This document shows positions 1-11,814 of a stretch of 64,000 nucleotides of DNA, piece after piece (the stretch's first letter is position 1; every line of letters starts with the position of its first letter). The position numbers and the translations under genes are program-made. Where the stretch lies: positions 170,359,506 to 170,423,505 of the forward strand of contig NC_090023.1 of NCBI RefSeq assembly GCF_037176765.1. The letters run 5' to 3'. The DNA is from Anolis sagrei (lineage: Eukaryota > Chordata > Lepidosauria > Squamata > Anolidae). A model generated the notes under the pieces. It saw nothing but the letters and a program-made list of their open reading frames with translations. It did no database searches and had not been told where the DNA came from.

Positions 1-640
1 AGTCGTCGTTATTTTTCAGTTTTTCATACTAATGTTTTCTCGCCTTCGAAAACACGATGTGAGTCACTAAGCAAAACAAGGAAGTTTGACACAATTTTCA
101 GGTTAATTAAATTGTTACCGTGTATTCATGAACGAGTCATCTTTTCATTCAGACTCAGAGCATGGCATTTTGATCCAAAACCGTAGCCCAATTGTTCCTG
201 TCATGACTCTAAAACATCATGTGAAGGCAAGCAGTTGATTAATCCTTTGCAGAGGCAATGGCAATGAATGGGGTTGGATAATCGGAAGACAATGGGACGC
301 AATTGAACATGAGGGGACTCCGGCATAACAGATGTTGAACCCAGGCTGTTAGGCGCAATCGCCCCGCTCTTAATATCCTACAACCTAAATGGTCTTGTTA
401 ATGGCTGGGTGGTAAGGCATCATTATTTCATTAGCAAAACATCTGATGCAGTTTCCATCTTTCCTTGTCTTATATTCTGGTTTCAGAAAGGGGCCCCGAC
501 TTGTTCTTTTCTGTGCCTGCTGGGATTTCCCCCCCCCCCCCCAAATTGGGGAAAAAACTCTACCTGGCTTTCTAATGAACTTTTCTGGTGCTAGTTAGCA
601 ACTTCAGGACTAGCCCAAAGCTGTTGACATTATCAGAGTA
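1..640. other. Intergenic sequence, nothing recognised
   Basis: No coding exon, repeat family or RNA gene is recognised here. A homopolymer of about a dozen C lies near 530-542. The stretch may be single-copy downstream DNA of the PBLD locus. Confidence 0.4.
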
Positions 641-679
641 CCAAATGGGTATATCACCATGACAGTAATTTTTTTCAAA

Positions 680-1112
680 AATTATTTTTAGTTTGAACCA
701 AACATGGCATACAGGACTTCCATGATCAACAGAACACACTGGAAGGGTTTGGCGGGCATTGACCTTGAGTTTGGGAGTTGTAGTTCACCTACATCCAGAG
801 AGCACTGTGAACTCAAACAATGATGGATCTGGACCAAACTTGACACAAAAATTCCATATGCCCAAATATGAACACAGATGGAGTTTCGAGGAAATAGACA
901 TTTGGGATTTGAAGTTACTGGGATTTATAGTTCACTACAATTAAAGAGCATTCTGAAACCCACAAACGACAGAAATGGGGCAAACTTCCCACACAGAACC
1001 CCCATAATTAACAGAAAATACTTAAGGCCATCCAGTCCAACTCTCTTCACCAGGGCACGAAAATGTAATCAGAGCCCTCCTGACAAAGAGCCATCCAGTC
1101 ATCAATATAGAT
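680..1112 (-). repeat. High-copy squamate repeat (TACTAGCTG family), internal part
   Basis: It carries the hallmark phrases of this family in reverse orientation: 'gggatttatagttcac', 'gagcattctgaa', 'ccaacagaaaat'. The same phrases occur at 2190-2820, 12885-13722, 26570-26740, 28379-29190 and 44796-45608. The class is unresolved; the termini hint at a non-autonomous Helitron/Helentron-like element, but I see no diagnostic end with certainty. It forms an inverted pair with 2190-2820. Confidence 0.7.
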
Positions 1113-1119
1113 AGATATG

Positions 1120-1151
1120 ATTCTCTCTCTCTCTCACACACACACACACAG
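1120..1151. repeat. (CT)n/(CA)n microsatellite
   Basis: A short compound dinucleotide run: CT repeats pass directly into CA repeats. Confidence 0.85.
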
Positions 1152-1211
1152 ATATGATTCTATGATTCTATATGGTATCATAGATTTAAAAGGGACCCTT
1201 AAAGAAGGACT

Positions 1212-1440
1212 ATGATATGTCGTCACAAGTACGTTTGGAGGAGACCAGAGACAGGGCCTTCTTGGTGATGGCCCCTCAGCTGTGGAACGCTCTCCCTATA
1301 GATATTAGATCGGCCACCTCCCTTTTAACATTCCGGAAAAAAGTCAAGATGTGGCTTTTTGAACAAGCGTTTGCAAATGCAGAGTAACTGACATAGAACA
1401 ATGGAATGACTAGACAATGAATGTGGAAAACACTCTGAAT
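1212..1440 (+). mobile_element. L2-clade LINE, 3' fragment
   Basis: The plus frame encodes the family's C-terminal pattern around 'LWNALP' followed by 'FRKKVKMWLFEQAF', then a stop. The same C-terminal signature occurs in the L2 copies at 7550-8390 and 40830-41745. It is truncated at the 5' side and lacks reverse transcriptase. Confidence 0.65.
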
Positions 1441-1448
1441 TTATATTT

Positions 1449-2820
1449 TACTAGCTGTCCCCTGCCATACGTTGCTGTGGCCCAGTCTGGCGATCTGGAA
1501 AATAAAGTAATGAGAAAGTGTTGGTTTCTAAAATATGTAATTCCTTTCTGCTTGTGAGTAAACAGTATTTCTTGTTGTTTCTTTGTCAGTGTTGATGTGG
1601 AGAGTGTCTGGTTTGCCTACTCTGGAACAGGCAACATATAATTGTCCTTCTTTAGGGCTCCCTTTCAAATCTATGATACTATATCTCTATGTGTCCAGTT
1701 CTGGGCACCACAATTCAAGAGAGATATTGACAAGCTGGAATGTGTCCAGAGGAGAGCGACTAAAATGATAAAAGGTCTGGAGAACAAGCCCTATGAGGAG
1801 CGGCTTAAGGAGCTGGGCATGTTTAGCTCTTTAGAAGAGAAGGCTGAGAGGGGATATGATAGCCATGTATAAATATGTGAGAGGAAGCCACAGGGAGGAG
1901 GGAGCAAGCTTGTTTTCTGCTTCCCTGGAGACTAGGACGTGGAACAATGGCTTCAAACTACAAGAGAGGAGATTCCATCTGAACATGACGGCTCGTTCAG
2001 CAGTGGAACTCTCTGCCCCGGAGTGTGGTGGAGGCTCCTTCTTTGGAAGCTCTGTCAGGGGTGATTTGAATGCAATATTCCTGCTTCTTGGCAGGGGGTT
2101 GGACTGGATGGCCCATGAGGTCTCTTCCAACTCTTTGATTCTATGATTCTATGATTCTATGTGTGTGAATCATATCTATCTATCTATATCTATGACTGGA
2201 TGGTTCTTTGTCAGGAGGGCTTTGATGACATTTTCTTGCCCTGGTGAAGGGAGCTGGACTGGATGGCATTAAGTATTTTCTGATGGTCATGGGAGTTCTG
2301 TATGAGAAGTTTGCCCCAATTCTGTCATTGGTGGGGTTCAGCATGCTCTTTGATTGTAGGTGAACTATAAATCCCAGTAACTACAACTCCCAAATGTCAA
2401 GGTCTATTTACCTCAAACTCCATCTGTGTTCATATTTAGGCATATAGAATACTTGTGCCAAGTTTGGTCCAGATTCATCGTTGTTTGAGTCCACAGTGCT
2501 CTCTAGATGTAGGTGAACTACAAATCCAAAACTCAAGGTCTACGCCCACCAAACCCTTCTAGTGTTTTCTGTTGGTCAGGGGAGTTCTGTGTGCCAAGTT
2601 TGGTTCAATTCCATTGTTGGTGGAGTTCAGAATGCTCTTTGATTATAAGTGAACTATAAATCCCAACAACTCAACTCCTAAATGACAAAATCCTGTTTTA
2701 TGAGTGATGGTCACTCCTTGTGTTGTGAGACATTTTGTTGCCAAATTTGGTGTGATTTCGTTCATTGGTTCTTTTGTTTTTAAGATACTCATTATGCACA
2801 GAGCATTTATATATATATAG
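1449..2820 (+). repeat. TACTAGCTG-family squamate repeat, interrupted by CR1
   Basis: It starts with TACTAGCTGTCCCCTGCCA, the same end as at 28383 and 44800. The sequence is broken near 1600 by a CR1 tail (1672-2160) and resumes at about 2190. It ends near 2820 in a short TA-rich run (atatatatatag). This is a clear nested insertion. Confidence 0.6.
1672..2160 (+). mobile_element. CR1 LINE, 3' fragment
   Basis: The plus-strand reading frames contain the CR1 C-terminal phrases '[19 protein letters not shown]' and '[14 protein letters not shown]'. It ends in the CR1 3' octamer repeat ATTCTATG (2139-2160). It is 5'-truncated and frame-broken. Nine or more other CR1 pieces in the window share these phrases. 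Confidence 0.9.
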
Positions 2821-2829
2821 ATTGCTGAG

Positions 2830-3860
2830 CTTTCTGGGAACACTGAGCAGATCTGCCCTTCCTGATCTAGGGTTTAGCTAAGCAAAGTCCTCATCCATTG
2901 CTTGACTCATCAACCAGCTGACTGGCAGAGATGTGTCAACATAATGGTACTGTGATGGCAGGTGACATGGGCCCATTATTTTTTAATTCATAGTTATTTT
3001 CTGGTGCAAGCAGGCATAAAATTCCAACCTACGACCCTTCGTTTCCCATTGATTTCCAATGGAGAAGACATGCCAGCTGCTGTTTGGTCTAAATGCTGCT
3101 TTGACTTCCACTAGTGATGCTGGCTGCCTTTTGGCTTTGTTGCCCAGTGCTTCCTCAGCAGGGGGGCTCCCAGCCTGCACAAAGGTCTTCCAGGGCTCCC
3201 CATATGTTCTCGTTCTGCGCCCGGACTGGCTGGAATTACCCCCAAAGTGGCGTCCAGCAGGATGGCTGGAGCTGGCCCAGAAGAGATCAGAAACGCCCCC
3301 AGTCTAATTAAATATTTTGCCTCCTGCTGATCAACCAAAGAAAAGGAAGGCAAGAATACATTAGAAGATTACCTATTTCCTTGAGATCTTTATTTAAGCA
3401 GTTAGACAAAGACAATCCTAGAGGTCAGTAATGCATGTTTTGAAGGCCTCTAATGGGCTAAATGAGTCACATAAATGAGACTTTATTATTTATTTATTTT
3501 GCATCGTTTACTCACAATTATCGCTCAGACCAATGCATGGTGAGTTTGAGCCAGCATCACATGCTAGCTCTTTCTGACTTCTGAGCACATGGGAAACAAC
3601 AACAGGACTGACCGCTAAGATGTGGTCACTTTCAGTATTGAATCGAACCCGGCCCATTGTGCTTGGAAATCCATTATCAATGGAGACAGATCTTGAAAAT
3701 TTACATTTAATATATTGGTAAGTTAGATTTACATTGAAAGTGTCTTCAAAAGCTCTATCTGTCATTCTAGGTACAATTTTGAGAAGTACTTATCTTCCTG
3801 ATCATTACACGAAGGCAACAAAATACTACACCACACTGGCTCTCTGCCATGGAAGAGACT
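2830..3860. other. Intergenic sequence, nothing recognised
   Basis: No exon or familiar repeat was identified. Overlapping short reading frames on both strands at 3059-3353 have no recognisable domain. This may be old repeat or single-copy DNA. Confidence 0.35.
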
Positions 3861-3867
3861 GCATACC

Positions 3868-4235
3868 GGGTTGTTGTAGGTTTTTTCGGGCTGTATGGCC
3901 ATGGTCTAGAGGCATTCTCTCCTGATGTTTTGCCTGCATCTATGGCAAGCATCATCAGAGGTAGTAGGTCTGTTGGAACTAGCGAAATGGGTTTATATAT
4001 CTGTGGAATGACCAGGGTGAGACAAAGGACTCTTGTCTGCTGGAGCTAGGTGTGAATGTTTCAACTGGCCACCTTGATTAGCATACAATGGGCTGACTGT
4101 GCCTGGAGCAAACTTTTGTTGAGAGGTAATTAGATGTCCCTGCATGTGGACAATTTCAACAGAAAGGAGGAAACCATGAAAATGAACAAAATCTGGCTAC
4201 CAGTATTAAAAAAACTCTAAAATTGCAACAGCACA
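3868..4235 (-). mobile_element. Penelope-like element, 3' fragment
   Basis: It shares the phrase 'ggttttttcgggctgtatggcc' and the following about 350 bp with 31010-31350 (opposite orientation) and with part of 6850-7085. Read on the minus strand, the distal end resembles the C-terminal tail of Penelope-type proteins. The family call rests on memory of that pattern, so it is moderate. Confidence 0.45.
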
Positions 4236-4254
4236 ACAACAGAGAGGAAGCAGG

Positions 4255-5485
4255 CAAGAGTCTTGAGACTCTTTTTAAAGGTTTCTAAAGTAGTGGCTTT
4301 CCTAATCTCTCCGGGCAATGAATTCCAGAGTGGCGAGCCTGAGAAACTGGCAAGGGCGAAAGGAGGCCCTCTCCCAAGGATCAAAGAGTTCGGGCTGGTT
4401 CATGGAGAGAGATACGGTCACGAAGGTAGGCGGATCCCAAACTGTTTAGAGCTTTATTGGTAAGAACCTGTACCTTGAATTGGGACTGGAAGATGAACAG
4501 TAGCCAATGGAGCTCCTTAAACAGGGGGGTTGACCGCGCCCTGTAAGATGCCTCTGTTATTAATGTAACTGCCGACCATTGGACAAGTTGTAATTTCCGG
4601 GCCGTCTTCAAGGGTAGCCCCAAGTAGAGAGCATTTCAATAGTCCACTCTAGAGGTAACTAAGGCATGGACCACCATGGTCAAGTCAGACTTCACAAGGT
4701 ATGGTCGCAGTTGGCGCACGAGTTTTAATTGTGCGAAGGTTCTCCCAGCCACCTCCGACACCTGTACTTCAAGCATCAGCGCTGAGTCCAGGAGAACCCC
4801 CAAACTGCGGACCTGCGACTTCAGGGGGAGTGCAACCCTGTCCAGTACAGGTTGCCACCCAATACCCAGATGGGCGACTGACCTGGAGGACCTCTGTCTT
4901 GTCAGAATTGATCCTCAGCTTGTTCCTCCTCATTCAGTTCATCACAGCAGCCAGGCACTGGTCCAGTATCCTCAGGGCTTCCTTGGAGTCTGGTGGGAAT
5001 GAGTAGTGGAGTTGGGTGTCATCTGCGTAGAGATGGCACCATGCTCCAAAACTCCGGATGACCTCTCCCAGCGGTTTCATGTAGATGTTAAAAAGGACGG
5101 GGGAGAGAATGGATCCTTGCAGGACCTCACAGGTCAATGGCCAGGGGTCTGAGCAGGAGTCCCCCATCTTCACCGACTGGGAATGACCCTCCAGGAAGGA
5201 CCGGAGCCACGGAAGAACTGTGCCCCCAAGTCCCATCCCAGCGAGCCTCCCCAGAAGGATACCATGGTTGATGGTATCGAAAGCCACTGAGATGTCCAAG
5301 AGAACCAGCAGGGTCACAATCCCCATCCAGTTCCCTGCGGAGGTCATCCACCAAGGCGACCAAAGCCTTCTCGATACTGTGCCCAGGCTGAAAGCCAGAC
5401 TGAGAACGATCTAGAAAATCGGTGTCATCGAGGAATCCCTGGAGCTGCGAGGCAACCACCCGCTCCAGAACCTTGTCCAGTTCTA
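4255..5485 (-). mobile_element. L2-clade LINE with part of the reverse transcriptase
   Basis: Minus-strand frames encode reverse transcriptase blocks: 'DISVAFDTINHGIL', 'EVLQGSILSPVLFNIYM' and the catalytic box 'YADDTQL'. Downstream is 'GLPLKTARKLQLVQ', as in the other L2 copies. The 5' half (endonuclease) is missing at about 5485, and stops and shifts interrupt the frame. It is a dead copy. Confidence 0.8.
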
Positions 5486-6370
5486 AGCTGCATTATTATA
5501 CGAATCTGGATGTGCCTGGTTTCATTCCTACCAAATGTGATTCCATGTGATTTCTGAAAGGTGGTGGTGATCAGCATGATCTGAAATATGACCATCAGTG
5601 GTGTTATCTGCATAAATAAAGTTCCACTGTTTCTTTACAGGAAGAAAAAATTCCCAAGATAGAAAATTCTTAAAATGACATTATTTCTCACTCTGCAAAA
5701 GTGACTAAAATTGTTATTCCAGTTCAGGCTGCCTAACTCATGGCACTCACTCACTTGAAGGCAGAACAAGAACATAAACAACATCAGCGATGACTCCAGG
5801 AGCCTTAACGGCACAGTCTTTTAGGAGAATTAAGAAGCAACTAAAGGCAAAAGTGCAAATTAATTAGCTTTCCTATTACCGGGAACAGAATGTTCATTGC
5901 TTCAGAAGCATCACTTGGCTAAAGATTGATGATGGGCTGCTGAGGTCACGTTTGTAAATCTAAAACCATCTGCAAACTCTCCTGGGCCAGGACCAGCAGC
6001 AGAGTGGTTTTCTAAGAGCAGGTGCTCCTTTTGAATGTTCCTTTCTTCCCCTCCTTTCATTCTGCTGAAACTGTTACTTTATCAAGGATGTTCCTGGCTC
6101 ATTATCAGCAATGCCTTGCTGGTGGTTACTAGTGAACACTTTAATTTTGTCTCATTTGCAGTCTCTTATTGAAGTCCTTTGCAGGAGAAGTTGATGGAGC
6201 TCAGTGGATGGATAAGAGGGCTAAAGATTGCATGTAAACACATGGAATATGAGCCAGTGGCACCATAAAAGCACAAAAGGAGCCTGAGTGTCATGTATCA
6301 AGTTCTGCAGTTGTTGGTGGTTGGTTGTGGTAGGCTAAGCAGTTGGTGGAAAGTTTAACGTGAGTCTTAG
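5486..6370. other. Apparently single-copy intergenic sequence
   Basis: No repeat family or coding exon is recognised in about 880 bp flanked by LINE and hAT elements. It could hold conserved noncoding sequence, for example 6060-6180, which is rich in TCATT/TTAAT words. I cannot test conservation here. Confidence 0.35.
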
Positions 6371-6679
6371 TTCTAAAGCAGGGGTCCTCAAACTACGGCC
6401 CGCGGGCCACTTCCGGCCCGCCAAGGGCACTTATCCGGCCCGTGGAGGAGGAGCGCCCCCCCCCACACACAGTGCCCCTCCCTTGGCTGGCTCACACTAT
6501 CCGTCAGGCCCGATGGGCAGCATGAGCCAGCCAAGGGCAGCTGCTCCACATCGCTTATTCACGCGTAAAGCACCTCGCGACGTGCTTTACGCGAGTGTAG
6601 GCCGCGCAGTGCTGTTCCTCCCTTGGCAGGCTCACGCTGCCCATCAGGCTCGATGGGCAATATGAGCCATCCAAGGGAG

Positions 6680-6832
6680 GCTGCCCCAGCGCTCCATGCA
6701 GTCATGCCGGCCACATGGCCTTGGAGGTGTCTATGGACAACGCCGGCTCTTTGACTTAGAAATGCAGATGAGCACCACACCCCAGAGTCAGACACGACTG
6801 GACTTCATGTCAGAGGAAAACCTTTAACTAGG
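6680..6832 (+). mobile_element. tRNA-derived SINE, 3' half
   Basis: It matches the 3' body of the SINEs at 37553-37868 and 39233-39535 (plus orientation here): the 'catgcagtcatgccggcc' block through 'gacacgactggactt' and the AACCTTT tail. The tRNA-like head is absent. It lies nested in the hAT element. Confidence 0.75.
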
Positions 6833-6849
6833 AAAATTGTGGAAGATCC

Positions 6850-7085
6850 AGGGTGGGAGAAAGAACTCTTGTCTGTTGGAGGTAGGTATGAATGTTTCAA
6901 TTGACCACCTTGATTACCATTTCATAGCCTGACAGTTTTTAGGGAGAATCCTTTGTTGAGATGTGATTAGCTGGCCCTGATGGTTTCTTGTCTGGAGCTC
7001 CCCTGTGTTTGAGTGTTGTTCTTTATTTACAGTTATAATTTTAGAGTTTTTTTAATACTGGTATCCAGATTTTGTTCAGACTAAA
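6850..7085 (-). mobile_element. Penelope-like fragment
   Basis: It shares 'actcttgtctg.tgga' through 'ttttagagtttttttaatactgg' with the elements at 3868-4235 and, inverted, 31010-31350. It is nested in the hAT element. Confidence 0.4.
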
Positions 7086-7549
7086 AATAGGAAGATTTCC
7101 CATTCTCTGCTCCTGGAATTACTGCCTAAAGAGGGCTAGAAAGAACCCCCTCTAAGGGCCCTTCCACACAGCAAAATAAGATATGTGCAATGTGCATAGG
7201 AATTTTTTTATTGATTTAAAAAAAACTATAGTCCGGCCCTCCAATGGTCTGAGGGACAGTGAACTGGCCCCCGGTTTAAAAAGTTTGAGGACCCCTGTTC
7301 TAAAGGGTTGAGTAATCTGTAAATAAGAGTTCATGGGTGAAAACAATTAAGGGTGGAGGTATGCAAGAGATGGGTTACAGCTGGGTGTTCCTGGATATAA
7401 TGAGCTGGCCTTGAGACTTACTTCGGGAGAAAAGTATTTGTCTTATTTTGGTGATAGATGCTGCCGGTTTTCTCCCAGGTTTTGGATTTTTGGTATTGTT
7501 GTGACTCAGCTGGAACCACAGAGTGCTTTTGATGAGGATATATTTCGGG

Positions 7550-8395
7550 CATTTCTACCCATGCCCTTCTCAACCCCCGGAGGGGGACTCAGGGCGGCTT
7601 ACAAAAGGCACAATTCAGTGCCAGCAATACACATCGTAAGGTAAAATATATAGCAGCAACAATTATAAAATAATTAAACAATCCAGTTATACAATACAAC
7701 TAATAAAAACCAATCTAGTGATCAATGTTCGCCAAGCTCAAAATCCGTAAGTTCATTCAGCATTGTCATAATCCTATCCAATTCTAGTCGTCACTGTCCT
7801 TTGTCTGTCTGCCAGATTACCCAAAGGCCTGGTCCCATATCCATGTTTTTAGTTTCCTTCTAAAAGAGAGGAGGGATATCAATGACCTAATTTCCCTGGG
7901 AAGCGAATTCCACAGGTGAGGGGCCACCACCGAGAAGGCCCTGCTCCTCGTCCCACCAACCTCACTTGTGATAGAGGTGGGGCCAAGAGCAGGGCCTCCC
8001 CAGAAGATATTAAACTCTGAGGCGGAACGTATAAGGAGATGCGTTCGGACAGGTACGCTGGGCCGGAGCCGTAAAGGGTTTTGTAGGTCAAAACCAGCAC
8101 TTTGAATTGTGCTTGGAACTGGATTGGCAGCCAGTGGAGCTGACATAACAGAGGGGTGGTATGTTCCCTGTTTGATGCTCCGGTGAGTAATCTGGCCGCC
8201 GTCCGTTGGACTAATTGAAGTTTCCAAACAGTCTTCAAAGGCAACCCCACGTAGAGTGCGTTGCAGTAATCTATTTGGGATGTAACAAGAGCGTGGACCA
8301 CTGTGGCTAGATCTGACTTCCCAAGGTACGGGCGCAACTGGCGCACAAGGATAATGGGATTCAGGATCACAATCTGGTTCAAAATGTCCCTGTTA
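7550..8395 (-). mobile_element. L2-clade LINE, 3' portion
   Basis: The minus strand encodes 'DLATVVHALVTSQIDYCNALY', 'KLQLVQRTAARLL' and 'QLHWLPI', then a C-terminal 'SLPREIRSL' pattern. The 3' end is the shared L2 tail (7555-7620, 'gggggactcagggcggctta'). It is 5'-truncated and frame-shifted. Confidence 0.8.
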
Positions 8396-9228
8396 TGGTC
8401 AATGAGGAACAAGGTGTGGAAGTTCAGTTTCCCACAGCAAGAAATGGGTTTGTTGATACTGAAACTAGCCAGGTGCAGGTGAAAAATGACTCAGAAAAGG
8501 AGAACAGTTCTCAGCCTGATAATGAGCAGGAAGGCCAACTGGATAACACTAACGAACAGACTGACCTTGACGAAACGGGAACCTTAGATCGAGCTGACCG
8601 TTTGGAATTCAGAGTTCGAAAGAGTGTGAGAATTGCTAACAAGAAGGAGGTCAGAGGCCAAAGAAACACCTTCATGTTTTGCAAAGGGTATTAAGCTGTG
8701 TGTTTGGGACCAAACCTGTGTCAGAGAAACTTTTCGTTTAACCAAGAAGTTTGCATTTTGCTTGTCTGGATTGTCTTGCAGTTCTTGTGTTCATGGTTTC
8801 AAGACTCAGTCATGTTCTCCTGGGATTTTACTTTGCTGGTGTCTTCTTGGATTATGCTTCAAAGTGTTATTTTGTATTGATCTTCTAGAACATTACTTTT
8901 GCTTTTAAGAACTTTCTATCTTTTACTTTTTAATAAACCATAAAGACTTCTAGCTCTGCAGTTTGGTGTTTTCAGCAAGGTGAACCTATTCTGAGGTGTG
9001 ACAGGTATCCTGACCTGTCTCCTGAACCTTTGGAATCCTGGAACCTTGAATCTTTGGACTGGCTTTTGACTACGGTATAGACTCTTGATCCCTGGACTTC
9101 GCTCATTGACCACTGGACAGGACCCTTTGACGATGGTGTAGTGTTTGCTATCGGTTTTTGTTTTATATTCTGTGGCTGAGTGCTATCTTTATGTTTTTTG
9201 TCCTGGACTGTTAAAACAGCCAGATCGT
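8396..9228 (+). mobile_element. Possible LTR-element remnant (fossil)
   Basis: A plus-strand segment encodes an acidic, Gln/Asn-rich stretch ending in a basic tail, followed by untranslated sequence with AATAAA-type signals near 8930. It resembles the 3' portion of an LTR retrotransposon, but no reverse transcriptase or integrase is seen, so the assignment is weak. It is broken and incomplete. Confidence 0.25.
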
Positions 9229-10352
9229 ATCATAGAATCATAGAATCATAGAATCAAAGAGTTGGAAGAGACCTCATGGGCCATCCAGTCCAAGCTCCTG
9301 CCAAGAAGCAGGAATATTGCATTCAAATCACCCCTGACAGATGGCCATCCAGCCTCTGCTTAAAAGCTTCCAAAGAAGGAGCCTCCACCACACTCCAAGG
9401 CAGAGAGTTCCACTGCTGAACAGCTCTCACAGTCAGGAAGTTCTTCCTCGGGTTCAGATGGAATCTCCTCTTTTGTAGTTTGAAGCCATTGTTCCGCGTC
9501 CTAGTCTCCAAGGAAGCAGAAAAGAAGCTTGCTCCCTCCTCCCTGTGGCTTCCTCTCACATATTTATACATGGCTATCATATCTCCTCTCAGCCTTCTCT
9601 TCTTCAGGCTACACATGCCCAGCTCTTGAAGCCGCTCCTCATAGGGCTTGTTCTCCAGGCCCTTGATCATTTTAGTCGCCCTCTTCTGGACACATTCCAG
9701 CTTGTCAATATCTCTCTTGAATTGTGGTGCCCAGAATTGGACACAATATTCCAGGTGTGGTCTAACCAAAGCGGAATAGAGGGGTAGCATTACTTCTTGG
9801 GAGGAGAGCAATGTCCAGTCTCGATAAAATAGTAAAGAGTAGAGACATCAGACTGGCAACAAAGATCCGCCTAGTCAAAGCCATGGTATTCCCTGTAGTA
9901 ACCTACGGATGTGAGAGCTGGACCTTAGGGAAGGCTGAGCGAAGGAAGATCGATGCTTTTGAACTGTGGTGCTGGAGGAAAGTGCTGAGAGTGCCTTGGA
10001 CTGCGAGAAGATCCAACCAGTCCATCCTCCAGGAAATAAAGCCCAGCTGCTCACTGGAGGGAAGGATACTAGAGACAAAGTTGAAGTACTTTGGCCACAT
10101 CGTGAGGAGACAGCAAAGCCTAGAGAAGACAATTATGCTGGGGAAAGTGGAAGGCAAAAGGAAGAGGGGCCGACCAAGGGCAAGATGGATGGATGGCATC
10201 CTTGAAGTGACTGGACTGACCTTGAAGGAGCTGGGGGTGGTGACGGCCGACAGGGAGCTCTGGCGTGGGCTGGTCCATGAGGTCACGAAGAGTCGGAGAC
10301 GACTGAACGAATGAACAACAACAAATTACTTCCCTAGATCTAGACACTATGT
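9229..10352 (-). mobile_element. CR1 LINE 3' portion, split by BovB
   Basis: Octamers of the CR1 3' end (CATAGAAT on this strand) start at 9232. Minus-strand coding includes '[17 protein letters not shown]' and '[20 protein letters not shown]'. The element is interrupted at 9795 and resumes at 10325 with the normal continuation 'ccctagatctagacac'. A BovB piece fills the gap. Confidence 0.9.
9796..10324 (+). mobile_element. BovB/RTE LINE, 3' fragment inserted in CR1
   Basis: A 167-aa open frame (9811-10314) matches the BovB C-terminus: 'VTYGCESWTLGKAERRKID', 'WTARRSNQSILQEI', 'KRKRGRPRARWMDGI' and 'LWRGLVHEVTKSRRRLNE'. It is flanked by a 7-bp direct repeat ATTACTT (9789-9795 and 10325-10331), as expected of target-primed insertion. 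The 3' tail is ACAACAACAA. It is strongly 5'-truncated with no RT motifs. Confidence 0.9.
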
Positions 10353-10740
10353 GCTGTTTTAATGAAACTGTTTGATACCAACTGAGTGATTGTTTGGTTC
10401 AACTCTACCTGAACAAGGCAGAGCCCACTGAGAAGGGGCAATCTTCTGTGGCCAAGCAACAAGGGCAGTTAATGGCCCACTTCTGTTCTCCACATTGAGG
10501 GTGGCAAAAGGGGGGCAGAATGAAATGGCACACCCTTTTCTGTTCTGTGTTCAAAAGCTGAGTGGGGTGGCAGTTGGATTTCTTTCCAACAATTGTGATG
10601 GGAAATAACACTCTCCTACTCTGCCAACGAGGGATCGCCTAAGTAAAAGTAAGTAAGTAAGCAAGAGGTTGAGTTCTTCAAAAGGTTATTTTGGATGACA
10701 ATTTCCAATGTGACCATGCTAGCTTGAGGATTCTGGGAAC
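10353..10740. other. Intergenic sequence, nothing recognised
   Basis: There is a short TAAG repeat near 10640-10662; otherwise no identifiable feature. Confidence 0.4.
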
Positions 10741-10741
10741 T

Positions 10742-11808
10742 GCAGTCCGAAGCTCTAGGTGCTCTTACTGCCTATTACAGGAAAAACCAGCTGATCCCCA
10801 ACCCATCTAAAACACAGACATGTGCCTTTCATCTCAAGAACAGACAAGCATCCCAAGCTCTGAGGATCTCCTGGGAAGGAATCCCACTGGAGCATTGCAG
10901 CCCACCCAAATACCTGGGAGTCACTCTGGACCGTGCTCTTACCTACAAGAAGCACTGCCTGAACATCAAGCAAAAAGTGGGTGCTAGAAACAATATCATA
11001 CAAAAGCTGACTGGCACAACCTGGGGATCACAACAAGATACAGTGAAGACATCTGCCTTGCGCTGTGCTACTCTGCTGCTGAGTATGCATGCCCAGTGTG
11101 GAACACATCTCACCACACTAAAACAGTGGATGTGGCTCTTAATGAGACATGCCGCATTATCACGGGGTGTCTGCGCCCTACACCACTGGAGAAATTACAC
11201 TGCTTAGCCAGTATTGCACCACCTGACATCCGCCGGGAAGTAGCAGCCAATAGTGAAAGGGCTAAGGCAGAGACATCTCCAGCTCATCCCTTGTTTGGGT
11301 ATCAGCCAGCACGCCAATGACTTAAATCTAGACATAGTTTTCTAAGATCTACAGAGACACTCGCTGGAACACCTCAGCAAGCGAGAGTCCAAAAGTGGCA
11401 GGCCCAAACCCAGCACCTCAACCAATGGCTGATACCCAATGAGAGACTCCCTCCTGGGCACACAGAAGACTGGGCAACTTGGAAGGCGCTGAACAGACTG
11501 CGCTCTGGCACCACGAGATGCAGAGCCAACCTTCAGAAATGGGGCTACAAAGTGGAATCCTCGGCATGCAAGTGTGGAGAAAAGTAAACCACTGACCACC
11601 TGCAATGCAACCTGAGCCCTGCCACATGCACCATGGAGGACCTTCTTGCAGCAACACCGGAAGCACTGCAAGTGGCCAGATACTGGTCAAAGGACATTTA
11701 ACCAACTACCAAACTCACAAGATTTGTATTTTTCTGTCTGTTTGCTTTGTTCTGTTAGAAATGTAATATATAATGGACTGGTTGCTCTGACACGACAAAT
11801 AAATAAAT
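10742..11808 (+). mobile_element. Jockey/I-group LINE (Vingi-like?), 3' portion
   Basis: Shifting plus frames encode 'PPKYLGVTLDRALTYKKHC', 'ACPVWNTSHHTK', 'LNETCRIITGCLRPTP' and 'IAPPDIRREVAANSERAK', then a Cys-rich tail ('CECREE'/'CKCGE' region). It ends in CTGACACGACAAA (11787-11799) and (AAAT)n. RT catalytic motifs lie upstream of the preserved part. The exact clade is uncertain; Vingi is a guess from its known presence in reptiles. Confidence 0.6.
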
Positions 11809-11814
11809 AGTCCA

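Larger units (their letters stand above)
6379..7297 (+). mobile_element. hAT miniature element with nested insertions
   Basis: The terminal inverted repeats are CAGGGGTCCTCAAACT at the left and AGTTTGAGGACCCCTG at the right. They are flanked by a perfect 8-bp target-site duplication, TTCTAAAG (6371-6378 and 7298-7305). The interior is longer than in sister copies (about 350 bp) because it contains a SINE part and Penelope-like sequence. No transposase is present. Confidence 0.85.

Noticed and set aside
8396-8694. 99-codon acidic frame as a small host gene
   Set aside because: No start context, splice signals or known domain; position among transposons and sequence character fit an old LTR-element remnant better.
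9811-10314. 167-codon frame as a nuclease-like host gene
   Set aside because: Matches the BovB C-terminus, has a target-site duplication and splits another LINE.
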